From: Dimorphilus gyrociliatus
Taxonomy: Eukaryota; Annelida; Polychaeta; Dinophilidae
DNA: 64,000 nt
Assembly (NCBI GenBank): GCA_904063045.1
Contig: CAJFCJ010000004.1
Coordinates: 1,357,713-1,421,712 of the forward strand
Direction of reading: 5' to 3'
Shown here: positions 1 through 13,800 of the stretch, piece after piece
How the letters are laid out: every line of letters begins with the position of its first letter
How positions within the stretch are numbered: the first letter of the stretch is position 1
The notes under the pieces: model-generated
What the model saw: only the letters and a program-made list of their open reading frames with translations
Databases searched by the model: none
What the model was told of the DNA's origin: nothing
Position numbers and translations under genes: made by a program

Positions 1-1840
1 GAAAACAGTTTATAATGAATGTCAGCATCTTTTTGGGTAATTAGCCCAATTTTTATAATTTGAGAATGAAAGTTAAATTTTCCTATCTTTTGGAAATTGT
101 GGCACGAACCAATGAATAAAGGCTAGCAAGTGGAAGCCTGAAACATTGTTATGTACTTGTTTTCTCTTTGTGCTGCAAACAGCTCTCAGCTATAGGCTTT
201 CTCCAACGAATTGTTTGCCTTCCTCTATTTACGACCAAATGCTTCTTTTAAAGAAACTAAACAATTTTCTAAATGACTATCAAGCTATTACAGTACGTTT
301 TGGGAGATCCACAAAATATGAAGGAATACTATGTTCAATATATTCTATAATATAATAATCCAAGCACTTAAAAATTGTTAAGAATATTCTTTCAAAAATA
401 AAGATGATTATTTTCTCAAGAATTTATTTAGTTAATTGAAGAATCTGACAACAATTACATACTGAGTTTCATTGATCTAAAACGTAATTATTACGAGCTG
501 TTTGTGAAACAGCTAAATGTACACTTACATGTAAATCCTATATATATACATTTATAATATAGAATATAACTAGTAAATAGTTGCAACTGTTCCCATAAAC
601 CTGGTTTATATTTGGACCAGATCCATCAACTAGTGGAAGAGGTCTGATAATATAATCATAACTATATTATGATTTAGGTTTCTCCAATTTTAAGCTTAGT
701 TTCTTTCATCTGATTTCTTATCGCAGTTTGAAAATGATAAATAAAATTGATGATTAATTTCTTTTTTTAATGTTATACCTTTCTTAAATCAACCGCTTTT
801 CTTTATATATTCTACATTGAAATCTTTCTCTCATTGAAGAAATCAAATTTTTTTCTTGTATCATAATAAAATAACTATAATCAAATAGTTTGTGTTTTTC
901 TACATTTCCTTCTCTTCAATTTGTGCAAGGAGTGTCTTTTTAAAAAGATAAATTACTGACTACTAAGATAAAGCTCGGATTATTATTGATTTTCTAATGA
1001 AAAATATAATAATAGTCTTTAAAATTGTATATAATCTTCTACTATTATAATTAATGCACCACATTCATTTTACTGATTTTGCTCCTTACTTTCTAGTAAA
1101 ATTATACCAGTAAAAGCTGTTACAACATTTTCTTTTACAGAGGTTTGGATACTTTTAGAAAGCTCTCTGCTTTTCACTGAATAAAAGGTCCTTGACCTTA
1201 CTTAGAGTCGTAAAGCTATAGTAGATGTTAATAATGAGCAGTAATTTATTTTGCAAGAGAAAATCTTAGAACAACTTTTACGTAACCTTCTCTTTGTTAT
1301 TATATATTATTCAAATATACTACTACTAATTTTACTAGTATATCTTTGGAAAAAGATAATCCTAAACACTTTAATTCCAGTGAACTCAATCTATTTTACT
1401 TTGCAAATTAAAAAATGTAAAAATTTTATTGATTGAAAAGGTCAAGTGTTTAGATATTGTATGCAGTAAATTATACTCTAACTGATGCATATATAGACTG
1501 TATTCAGCAAATAGACGTTATACAACTAATGAATCAGATGTATAACTTAACGTAAATATATTTACTAATATATATAAGCATTTACAGCTTGAATGGATAA
1601 GTGCATAAATATATCTTGATTTGTTTTCAGTAACTCATTATCTATATTTATAAACTATAATAAATGATAGTCATAAATAAAAGAGAATGTTTATTTGTAA
1701 TTTTTATAAACATTCCTGGTTTGAATGAAGAAAAGTGTTTTTTTTTTGTTTCTTCTCGCTTAACTAGTTTTAGTCAGGGATTTGAATAGTAATTTTTCAT
1801 ATAGACAATCTAAATTTCTATTTTTTTCCATCTATTATAG
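1..1840. other. No gene recognised
   Basis: AT-rich sequence with only short open frames lacking splice or domain support. If the UHM fragment downstream belongs to an intact gene, this stretch would be part of its intron. Confidence 0.5.
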
Positions 1841-2114
1841 ATCTAATCAAGAATCTGAAAGAGAAATGTGAAGAATTTGGTAAAGTCGGAAAATGTATTG
1901 TACCGAGAAGCGGAGACGGAAAAGCAAATGTGACTATGCATCAGCACGTTTCGAATTAATTTTTTTTTTTCATTCACAGGCTTATGTTCTTTTTACTGAC
2001 TCAGTTGAAGCTTCATACTGCCTCAAATTCATTAGACGCTTGACTTTTAATGAACGTTGTGTAATAGCATCATTCTTCTCAAAGTATCTTATGGATAGGA
2101 ACGAGTTCTATTAA
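1841..2114 (+). CDS. C-terminal two exons of a UHM/RRM protein (U2AF large-subunit-like), 5' part missing
   Basis: Two exons, 1841-1929 and 1980-2114, joined in phase 0 across a 50-bp GT-AG intron (1930-1979). The acceptor before the first exon ends TATTATAG at 1840, so more coding sequence must lie upstream. The peptide begins LIKNLKEKCEEFGKVGKC, continues YVLFTDSVEASYC and ends IASFFSKYLMDRNEFY before the stop. This is the second half of an RRM of the U2AF-homology (UHM) type: helix 1, RNP-like strand, helix 2 and last strand, with the stop just after it, as in U2AF large subunits. The Arg of the UHM Arg-X-Phe motif appears replaced (LTF at that place). I found no upstream exon in 1-1840. 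It is either the end of a gene with a long intron or an orphan copy. HTATSF1, PUF60 and RBM17 relatives are alternatives. Confidence 0.55.
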
Positions 2115-5100
2115 TAATCTACCTCTCTCTCTCGACTAGAAAAAGATTTATTTAAAAAATTAAAAAGGTTGGAAAATATTTTCCAGTTTAAAAAACAAAT
2201 GTGATCTTAGCAAGAAAATTATGATGAATATGAATTTATTAGTGAAGAACATTATTTACAAACTATACAATTGTCTTGTAATATGAAGAAAGGGAGTTTT
2301 GTTTCATTAAATTGACGAACAACACGATTTAGACGCGTCTATTATCAAAGTCCATATCTAACATAACAAATAAGAAATGTTAAAAACTATATCAATTAAA
2401 GGAATAAAAGAAAAGATATAGATACAGAAAGAAGCTTAGGGATATATTACAAGTTCTCTTCCAATACTTGTACAATAATGAAAAGTATACGTTAAAAGAT
2501 ATTTGAAAGTTTATTTTTAGATATTTAATATTACTAAACTGTGTTTTAAGGTAATTTGAAAAAGGTTAGTAAAGCGTAAAAATTAATATTAAGTTGAATT
2601 TCATTATTTTGTTTCTCTTCCAGCTTCTTTATTAAGACAACAAAATGAAAATAAATAAAAAAAGCTTGCTTGACATAGGGTTAATGCAATACAATGTTGT
2701 CTTCCCAACACTAATCAGTGGAGACAAGCTTGTTTTTTTGAATACTTTGCAACAATTCTCTCTCAGGTCCCCGATACAAAATATTTCATTAATATATCAA
2801 TAACCTAATGTTTATAAAAACCTTTCGAGTAAATTATGATAGCCGCAAATCACTCGTAGGATTAAATTTTATTTATACCTATTGTCAGTTGCCAAATGAT
2901 TTATAGGAAATTTCCATTCTTTTTTCATTTTCCTTAATAATAACACGATTTCTATTTTATTTATATTTGTTTTTTGTTTTTACGAAATATTTGATGTTAT
3001 AAAGTGTACAAATTACAAAAAGCATCAGAGAAACGATCTAACAGATCTTCATTTAGGACAATCAATTATTTGAAATTTGCATATTTCTCAAAATGAAATT
3101 AGCCACTTGGAGTGATATAAAGCTCTCTTATGAGTGTAAAAAGAACAATATATCTAGAGAATTTAAAATCATTGAATTCATTAAAAGTCTAGTATAAGGA
3201 AAATTATACGCATATTATACTTTAGATAAACAATATGGTTGACTTAAGATGCTTAATTTTTTCAATTAATATTTATATTTTTAAAAAAAATAAGACTGGG
3301 TTTTCATGATTAAGTAAAATATTATTATTATTATTATCATCATAAAGAAACGCTGTACGAAAGAGAATTATCGTGTCTGATCATGTTAATTAGATTCTTG
3401 ATAATTATAATGATTTATAACCCCTAAAACCATTATCAAAGCTAACAGCCATTATTAATGACGAAATTCATTTGAATTGAAAAAAAAAAGTGGTTCTTAT
3501 CGAATTCTTTGAATATTCTATGCTTTTAGATTCGGTTAATTCAGTCAAGACTATTGCTATTTTCTTTTTATGTTTTAACTTCTGTTTTCTATTATGTTAG
3601 GTAAACATCTTTCGAAGCTTTTAGACATTGAAAGAAAACCATTTTTTTGCACACATATTTATAAAACAGTTTGATTTCTTATAAAATATTTAGTTATTTG
3701 TTCTAAGAAGAAAGGTTATTTAAATACTTTAAACAACGACTCTTAAAATTTCAAGAATTTATTAACTAAACTCTGAAAAGTTTATAATTAGAACAAGGAT
3801 TCTTCGTCAATACCCCGAGGCTTTAAAAAATATTTTTAAAAGTGGTAATAAAAGTGAATACTAGAGTAAGAGAAGGCGTTAATAAACATAAAATGAGAGA
3901 AACCGCTCTGCTAGATCAATTCGACGCGTCTAATATGTAAAGTGCTAAAGAGAATTTATCCATTGCAGATCAATTGGCCGATGACGTTAATACAACAATC
4001 TACTATCGTGAAATAGTTTTTGCTCAATATAATTGTTTAACTGTAGAGTTTAATTGATAGTCATCTCCCTTATGTTTCTTTTTTAATTTAATAAATGATT
4101 TATTGCCTACTTATTCCAAGTAGTCATTAATATTCATAATTAATATTTTATCGATTTCTTTTTATCTGCATATTGATGACTTTGAATAATTCTTCTATCT
4201 CTTTCATTTTTTCCTATAGAAATGGAGATTGAAGGAAAATAAACAAAAAGAATGTCCACTCTTTATTTAATATCAACAATTTTAGTAATGATAAATAATA
4301 AGTATAAATTGATCTAAAAAGTTGTTTTTTTCCCTTTTACTTGCAAGCGTCAAGAGTTGCTGTATTCTCTTTGTTTCAACTTAAGAAAGATTAATTTGCT
4401 TAAGCAAAAACATAAAAAAAAAATACCTTCTCTTTAATCCCAACTACTTTCTTTTCTTTTTACTATTTTCATATTAATCTTCTATACCCTTCCGAGCTAT
4501 GCACCAGCCTTTTTCATAATGCATAGTTCTATCCTATTATTCTGCTCCTTAAATAGGTTAAAATTGAAGGGAATAGGAAGTAAGAAACCCTCAAAATGAT
4601 GAATGATTACACAACTGACACATTAACAGAAAAATTTACTTGACATTAGATAAAATAGATTTGAAAATTTAGAAATTAGCTTCTTTAATCTTCAATATGT
4701 CTGTTCTGTTTTGTTTTTATATTATTATTCTTACTAGCAATATTGTTGAAGGTAAAACGTAGAAAACAAATCTGTAAGTTAATTAATTACTAATTTGCGA
4801 TAAAAATATCTGAATAGATTCATTTATATGAATAGTAACTATTAGTACCAATAAAGTTGTGTTATTGAGGAAGAAAAGAAAACAATATAATTGTCTAAAA
4901 GATTGTTGATTCATTTATTATATTAATATAGAATGTGTGTACATTGAAATATGTATAATATACTTTATAAAAGTAAGTTGTTTATACGTAATAACAATAT
5001 ATATTAAATGTTTTATAGAAACGAATTGTATGATTGTACGAAACTAAACTAAAATTATAACTATAACGTATGAATTTATGTATAAAACGTTCGTATATCT

Positions 5101-5927
5101 CTGATAGAAGAGAAAAATATAATTAATTAATCATCTTAAATCATTCGATTATCCTTTTAATCGTAGTGTTGAATGTATACATTTAATTTATAATTAATTT
5201 ATTAATTAACTATTATTTGTTTCTTAAAAAAATAAATAAAAGTTATAAGAAAATATTGTTTTTTGAAAAGTTAACTATTTTTAAATCATTAATTAAATTA
5301 TTAAATTACTTCTTAATTCTTTAATTTTTGTCTTCTATGAATTGATATTGTACTTTGTTTATTCCCATGAAATGGTTTATAGAATCTTACTCTTAAGAAT
5401 TTAGATAAAGCCATTGACTTATTTCATCTATAATTGAGCAATTTTAACTTGGATTATATATTTTATTTGTATTTATATAAATAGAATTTTACGAGTCTTT
5501 ATCTCGTATGACTATACACGCCTTCCTATAATGGTCTTTATGAAATAATTCAAAAAAACTTGAATTAAATAGCTTATCAGATGGAATGATTTATTAAAAC
5601 AAAAAACAAAGCTACAAATTAGCTTATACCTATATACGGTGCATTACAAAAATAGGTATATTATTAAAAACAACACGTGGCATCCTTATATTCATTTGAT
5701 ACTGAAGTAGCCTTAAATAATCTTTATGCAGTATATACAGTATATAGACGTGTATATACTGTACACACATATTTACGTGTCACTTATCATTTTATATTTA
5801 TTTACATCTCTATGTTATAAAAATGTCCATACGAACAATCATTGTTTAATGAACTTTCCATGTTGTATAACAAACCGCCGCTAGAAGGCGTTTACAACAC
5901 TGGACAATCAGAAGAGGATGAGCAGGC
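2115..5927. other. Gene-free AT-rich stretch
   Basis: No coding sequence, RNA gene or mobile element recognised. It holds A/T runs, an ATT trinucleotide tract near 3326-3342, and presumably the promoter of the membrane-protein gene that starts at 5928. Confidence 0.5.
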
Positions 5928-8900
5928 ATGCTAGACTGCTTAATAGTGACGCTTTTACTAGCTGGTTTTACTGGTGAGCAATATTATTTGTCTTTTTTGT
6001 TTAATCGTTGTAAATTCAATCCTCGCAGGCAATTTTTTTTAAGTATAGGTTTAATATAGACACAAGTTATTTAGCTATTAATCAGTTTTTACATAAAAAA
6101 AAGAAAATCAAAAATTACCTTTCTCTTGTGTTTTTATTTTTGTTATTTTTTAATAATTTATAGATAAAATAGAAAAGTAAATAAGTCAATTTTTGTATTC
6201 ATTTTACTAAAATAAGAGAATAAAACATGTCATTCTTAGTAGAAAATTTCTTCAACAATAAAACAAATTATTCCGTATCTTGCTAACAATAATTTCCCCC
6301 TGTAAAATAGTCAACATACTATCCATACTAGAATGAAAAGAGATATAGATCGAAATATATCGGCTTCTAGAAAACAAATATTTTTTGCGTGATGGTCAAA
6401 ATTACTTTGTTAATGCGTTTATCTTTTGACTTAAAGTGTACTACTAATCGTCCTTCTTTCTTGATAAATACGTGAAATAATTTCCATGTCATAATCCAAC
6501 TTTTTCTTTTGTATTTTTATATTCTTTCCGCTTATATTTAGCTTTCGAGAATAAACAAAGTTTAACTTTGTTTCTTTTGTATTATAAATATATAAATATA
6601 TAATATACAGTACCAAATGTTTGCACTAAGAAGATGTAAAGTTTTTTTCGGTTAAGTACATTTTTTATTCCCAAGTTTATTCACACAATTTGTAAAAACA
6701 GAGCTATTTTGCTTACCAGAGATGGGAGCAAAATGAGCGAGAGAATTCTTAACCCCGGTACAGGAAAGAAGATAAGACAAAGAATGAAAGCGAGAGAGAG
6801 AGAGAGAGAGAGAGACGGGGGAACTAAAGCAAACAATTTCATCTTCTTATTTTCATATAAACTTTATACTTAGATAAAAAGTACCTCTACAATCAAAATT
6901 TTACTAATATCAATAATATCTTATTTCCTTAACCTTTTTTTTGTCTTCTATTTCTTTTTACCTATTTTATCTCTGTATATAAAAAATGAAAAATTAGGTT
7001 AATGCCCTATAGAAGCAAATTAACAAAACGATAGTAAGAATTGATTACAGGTATAGAGGTAGAAAGGTAGAGAATAAATATATATATATATATATAAATT
7101 TATACATATATATATATATATATAAATTTATACATATATATATATATATATAAATTTATACATATATATATATATATATATATATATGTATTTGAATAGT
7201 AATGTATATAGATATATAATTAAGCTTTATTTTGAATCAATATATGATGGGGTTTACTTTAAATAGCAAATATTGTACATGTATAGTATATGCTATATAT
7301 ACTATAAAACTATTCTATTTATTCTGATTCTATATGGAAATATCATTACATTACGTAAACAAAATTAATTAATACAATTAATTAATTTCACAACTAACCC
7401 ACACGTATATCATTAAAGACGTGTTGAAGTCGGAAGGAAATTATTTCTAAATGTCTACATCCCCTTCATTCTTCTCCTTTTCGATTCTACAAACTATATA
7501 CGTTTTTTATTCCATTTTCCTACTATTTATTCATATTCCTCTATATTATTTATAGAAAAAAACCATGTTAAAGTAGGCGATAAAATATTATAAATTTTCA
7601 GTCTTTACTATTGGTCTTTTTATGATCTCTGAATCCTAGAAATATCATATTTCTATTGAAATGTATGCAAGTGTTAAATCGCATCCTTTATTCATTTATA
7701 CCATATTTTCTTGCGTGTTCTATCAGTAATAAAAGAAAACATAGAAAATTAAATTTATTGAACTTAACTCTGATATTTCTATATAATTTACGATTAATTG
7801 TAAGAGATATAAGTATAGATTTTGTTATAGACTTTCATCAGATGCAATATAGAGGGAATATACTTAAAATATATACAGTATATATTGTTTCATATTAATA
7901 TTCAAGTCAGTAAATTCTTCATTAAAATATTAATATAGCATATATCAATACTTGAAGCACTCTTTTTTATATATATATCCCATCCTTACCCCTCTCAATT
8001 TTTTCTCCTAAAAGAAACAAGTTTAGTAATGGTTAATGAAGAATTTTTTTATCCTTCTCTTCTTTAAATAATTATTAAGCATCCGTATGAGGGAATTTTT
8101 CACCTACTTATAACGAAGCAGAAAAATTGACCTACTTAACATAACGCTTTCTCCCTATACTATATGATAATATAAGAATTGTAGTTTGTCTCCATTTCCA
8201 TAAAAAAAATAATATAAAATATCATAATAGCCCGTGTTAGCACTATTTATATGCTTTATATGAAAATGACATATCCTTGACAAATTAGATGCGAATGGGA
8301 AATAATCTATTCAAAAGAAGAACCCATTTCCCAATACAGACCAACATCTAATCTTGTTGAAATTGATTCTTCGATGCTTGTAATATATTTATCAAGAATC
8401 AAACGATATTTGCTTCAAACCGCCTACAGAGAACTCAAACACTTTTATATTTTGCCTTTGAAATATTGTTTTATAAAGCTGATCACGTGTTTTCTATCCG
8501 AACTATCTAATAGAAATTTTCTTTTAATATTTCCCTCCTCTAAACTTGATATCCTTTGCCTCCCGAATCAGTTATATGGTAGGGATTGTACTCTTGATGT
8601 TCCATCTCTCAGCTGTTTAATGATTCATTTAATGTATTTCGCACAGTTACACAGCTAGATAGATTTAATTAAGTCATACAATCCTTATAGTGAACTTAAT
8701 ATTGGATGATTTTCCATTTTATGCTTTCCTCAATTCTTCCGAATGCATCTATTAGTTTCCAATAAATTATGAATAAAATATGTGTAGACATATAAAACAC
8801 AATATATATTAATATATCTATATATGGTATACAGCTAGTCTATATATAATGTATACGGGCGTTTATAATTCGAGATTTTTTACGTTTTCCGTTATATTTA

Positions 8901-10821
8901 ATCTATAGAAAACCGATTTTCTAAGTAGTTGACGAATTTATATTGTAATAAAAGTTGACCAGAGTTAACTGTTCCAGAATTAGATATTCAAATTTTTTAC
9001 TTATTCCTAGCTTTCCCAGAAATTCCTAGTTTCCTTTATTAAATTTCAATCTGAGTGACATCACTGCCAATTTTTAGTTCCTAAGGAATATAAAGCAGAT
9101 TTTCTAAGTACTTTCGATTTTATAATTACCTTCTCTAATTAAACGTTACATAATTTAAGTTGTAATATAAAATAAACAATTTATACCATAATCTTTATTA
9201 ACCTGATAGGTTAAACAAAATATAAATTTAGTTGTTGAACGTCTCAATCAATCTAGTTTGCGAGAATAGTATTAATATACGAGATTATAAAGAATAGTTA
9301 TGCAAGAGTTTCTCTCGCGAACGCCACTTGATTGATTTTCAGCTGTGATTGGAATGTAATAGAAAATAGAGAATATTTCTAAATGAAAAAATGAACATTA
9401 AGAAATGTTAAACGAAGCGTTACTACTATCACTATATCCGTCTATTGTTAAAATCTTTCTTATATATATACTGTATATAGTATTTGCATTGGGAAACTAA
9501 AAGGATTTTGCTTAATTTCTAAATCTCATTAATTTCCTCTTATTCTTTCTAAGTAATAGTAAATAACAATAAGAATATATGTAAATACATGCATAACAAA
9601 GTAAAGTAGAAATAGACATTTCCTCAAAAATACCGTGACAGGAAGAAATTCTGGCGGAAAGCTAACATTTTATAGACTAGTAGAGACGTTTAAAGTGGTT
9701 TCTAGTCTTTTTTAGGGACCTTTCGTGAAGATGGATTTTCTTTGACTCATTATCAAAACATATTCCTTCCTTCCTTGCAAAATAGTTAACTTCTCTACAT
9801 TAAATATTATATGGTTTTGTACTAAAAGCAAAACTCACAATAACTCTATATTCTTTTCTACTACCTTCTGCGAAAGATGATAACTATTTGAAAAGAATAA
9901 CGTTCAGCTCTGAGAACGTTTACAACTCGGACATTTCTATTGTAAATAATACATATATATATATATGTATATATATACATATTCATTACTATACATAAAC
10001 AGACTTACAGAAGAGAATACGATAGTAAAAGAAAAAAAGATAGACAGAGCAAAAAGAAGAATGTAGATTAACCGGATCAAACTTTGTTTCTTATTCGATG
10101 TTGACATTCAGTCTATCCGTTCAATGAAGCTTACAATTTTCCATTCTAACGGTCGATAAACAGTTCATGTTTTATAATTATCTTCAATTTTATTTTATAC
10201 TACAAATAAGAAATTTATACAAAGGGAGTAAACCAAAAATTCTTTAAATATTTTTTATTAGATAAACTGTAGAAATAATCATCTATACGTCCATTCTATT
10301 GTATTTAGGGAATCTAAATATATATATAGTATAATAGTAAAAATATTTAAATATTTATTTAATTAACTAAATTAACAATACTGCAATTAGAGAAGCAGAA
10401 AAAGCGTATGCTGTTTTATTAATTCTTATGAAATGTATGTATGAACTTTTACAAATCCTTTCATATATTTATAAATTTATATATATATATGTCTCTGTCT
10501 TTATATATATAGTATAATCGATTTCATTCAATATCTTTTCTATTTAAGTATTTTACTATAAAGAGAAAAAGATTATAAACTTCCGTAATCCATTAGTTAA
10601 CTTTTAAACCGTTAAACTTAATGAATATCTATTCATACTCAGTATCCGATTGTTTTGACTTATGAGCTCTAATCGGTTTAAATGTTAAATAAATACTTCT
10701 TACCACTTTTATCTTCAATAAGAGTTAGAAAAGGTATCGATTAGTGATTCTGATACTTATTTGAAATGTGGCTCTGTGTCTCTGTCTTTATATGTCTTTC
10801 TCTCCTCTCTCTCTCTTCCTA

Positions 10822-10854
<33 letters not shown>

Positions 10855-13800
10855 GTCATATATGCGTGTACGTATATAAATAGAATATATAAAAACAAAA
10901 AAGAGTTTCATTTAATATCATGAAAAAAAATGAAAACAATAAAGATATTTTTCTAATAAATGAATAAGTTAGACATATAACTTATGTTTAAATCGTTTCC
11001 AGATCAAAATAGTTGGCACGTCATTTAGAAGTTGTCAACAGTAAAATCCTGTAAATCCAGTTGAGTCACGATTCGATTAAGGGCAGATAAATCAGCCTTT
11101 TTTAGGTCAATTCCATACAACACGTGTGCTATGCATAACATTATTTAATCCCTAAGGTATATTTTACATGCACGCCTTTGCAACTTTGAATCTATCATTA
11201 TTCAGGCTAAGTTAGCGATAAAGAATAGATTTCTGATTGTATTCATACAATACTGCTTTTCGTTTACGTTATATGTTATATGATTCATTTAGCATCATTT
11301 GTAAGAGAACCATTGGAAACGATTGTAGAAAACTAATGGTTAATTATTTCGTACAATGTCAAGAAATTTAAAATTTTACATCTGACCAACTAGAAAAACA
11401 AATACGATGACTTTTTCATGAGCATGAGGAACAAATGATATTAGATATAAATGTAACAATACATCCATTAATATTTCCCTGATGAGACGTTCGATTCACC
11501 ACCGTCATTTAACAAAAATACAATTTTAGAGACCCAATTAGTCTTAGCCGTTATGATGAAATTTCCATTGACCATGAATTAACTGTAATGGAACTGCTGT
11601 AGTTATGGAACTAGTAGTGATAGAATCCAGAAATGTACCTTAAAAGCAGAGAGCATATTACATAGATACTGTAATATTACAATCACATAATGTATAATTA
11701 GTAATTTAGGTAAAAAATACTTTTTGTCTTATCATAGAAAGACACTCGAATCTGACAAACATTCATAATTTCGCTCTTGACGAGAAGAATGTAATAAATT
11801 CTCTTTATCTTTTTATAAAAGTGACACATTTTCAGCCAATAGTAGTTTTATTTTACTATATATTCTTCTACATTGGAAAACAATTTAAATATAGCTCTAG
11901 TTTAAATATATCTCTGCTATACAATATAATAGATGAGAAAGGAAACCTTTTATCACTTTATTTTGATACTAACCTCCAAAATAGATTCATTTTGTCGGTT
12001 TAGAGCCATCCGGGCCTGAAGCTAAACTATGAATATAATGTTGCAGTAGCTGCAACGAACCGCGAAAATGACTATCACTAGATACTGTCCCAAATCGATT
12101 TATAAAAAACGGCTGAATAGGGTGAAATAGGATTTGTTGACATTATCTGTAAATCTTTAAACTATGTCAGATTTATTTAAAAATGTGGAACGGCTCTTTC
12201 AGTATTAGGGCTAAAATGCTTAGGTTTCTCTGATGGGAGAGTGTATGTTGATCAAAAATGGGTCATCGATTACACATCCTCTCGAAAAACATCTGCTGTT
12301 AGTCAACAAATTATAAGCTTTTCATAAAAAAAAACCTGTGGTAATTAACAAAATATTCAACTATAGTTTTCCTTTCTTTTAACAATGTCAATCTCTTAAA
12401 TCATTTTAGTAAAGCATCCTTCAATAAAGAATGTCAATAAAGGCATGTTTATAGCATAGTACTTTATTATATAACACTGAAAAATTTTCTCATTTGCGTC
12501 TGATATCTGAATAATCCAGAAGCCGTTCACTTTGCTTAAAAATTAATTACTTGTATAAAGCCAAATTTATAAATATATAGAGACGAAACTAGATAATATA
12601 TACATTTAGTTCTTTACACTTAATTATGCAAATGAGAATAATTCTATTTACTTCTACAAATTTTCTTCCTTGTCACATGGTATATAGTCTTATATTAATG
12701 AAGCTCGATACAGATTTCCTAAGGTTTGTTTTTTAAATTGATAGTTTATACTTGGATAAATCTATCAATGTATATAATATGTATTTACTTGATATTTGAT
12801 ACCTTTACGTGCACACATATATACAGTATTAGCTAATATACATTTATATATATATATATATAATATACAAAATCGTTTGTAGCTTAATAGCATATTTGCT
12901 CCTGCCACTGAAACTGACAAAACATCGCTGACTTCTGATAGTAATAGCTGCTATTGCTTGACATATTGCAGCCCTTGTCTTCTATAAAGATTTAGCTGTC
13001 TATAAAATGTCACCAAAGCTCTTTATTTTCTTTAAACGTTCACTAAAAAGTATAACTTTGCTTAATTTTCTACGTTAAGCTAATATTAAACATAATAGAA
13101 TCATATATTTGCTATTATTAGGAATATCTTTGTTTCCTAACTCTCCTCCTCTATTTCACTGTCCATCCTTTTCTTTCTTCCTCACTGAGACTTACTACTT
13201 ATTTACGCTTACAACCTTGTATATTCTTATAATCTCTTTATCTCTCTTCTGGTTCAAATATCTAGTAAAAAGTTTATTCTGTAGATTTACTCCTGTCTTT
13301 CCAACTTCTAATTATAATCGCTTTAGTTTAACATAAGATTGATACCCCTATACCATCTATCAATATATTTTATAATAGAAGACATTTGTGAACAAAATTG
13401 AATCAAATACGTCTAATAAAATAATTGAAAAAGCCACAGTGTTATGGTTACAGTAATTAAGCCGTGAATGATTTTTCTGATGAGTTGGCGTTGGGAATCT
13501 CTATCGAGAAGTTCTCTTCATAGAACTCTTTAGTCGCTATATTTATTAACGATTATTAAAATTACATGATAGAAGCTAATTAAAATTTTTTTAAAATCGT
13601 ACTCTTCTTTTAATTAGTTAATAATTAATTAGCAACTGTAAGGCTTAAAATATCACTCCTTCTTAACGAGCATTCACACTCCTCCGCAGGAGTTGTTTTA
13701 GGAGTTTAACAAGTTTACTTTTAATATTTAAGCAGTAAAGTAGATAGCTAACAGTTAAGAATATAACCAAATAGAAATTCCATTTTGAATTGCACCATAT

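Noticed and set aside
1251-1436. 61-codon hydrophobic open frame in the 5' region
   Set aside because: AT-rich composition alone explains it; no ATG context, splice or homology support.
11479-11500. CTGATGAG (hammerhead core-like) next to GTTCGATTC (B-box-like)
   Set aside because: No stem II followed by GAAA for a ribozyme, and no A box or acceptor stem for a tRNA.
13477-13500. Second CTGATGAG core
   Set aside because: No complementary stem II or GAAA in the required place.
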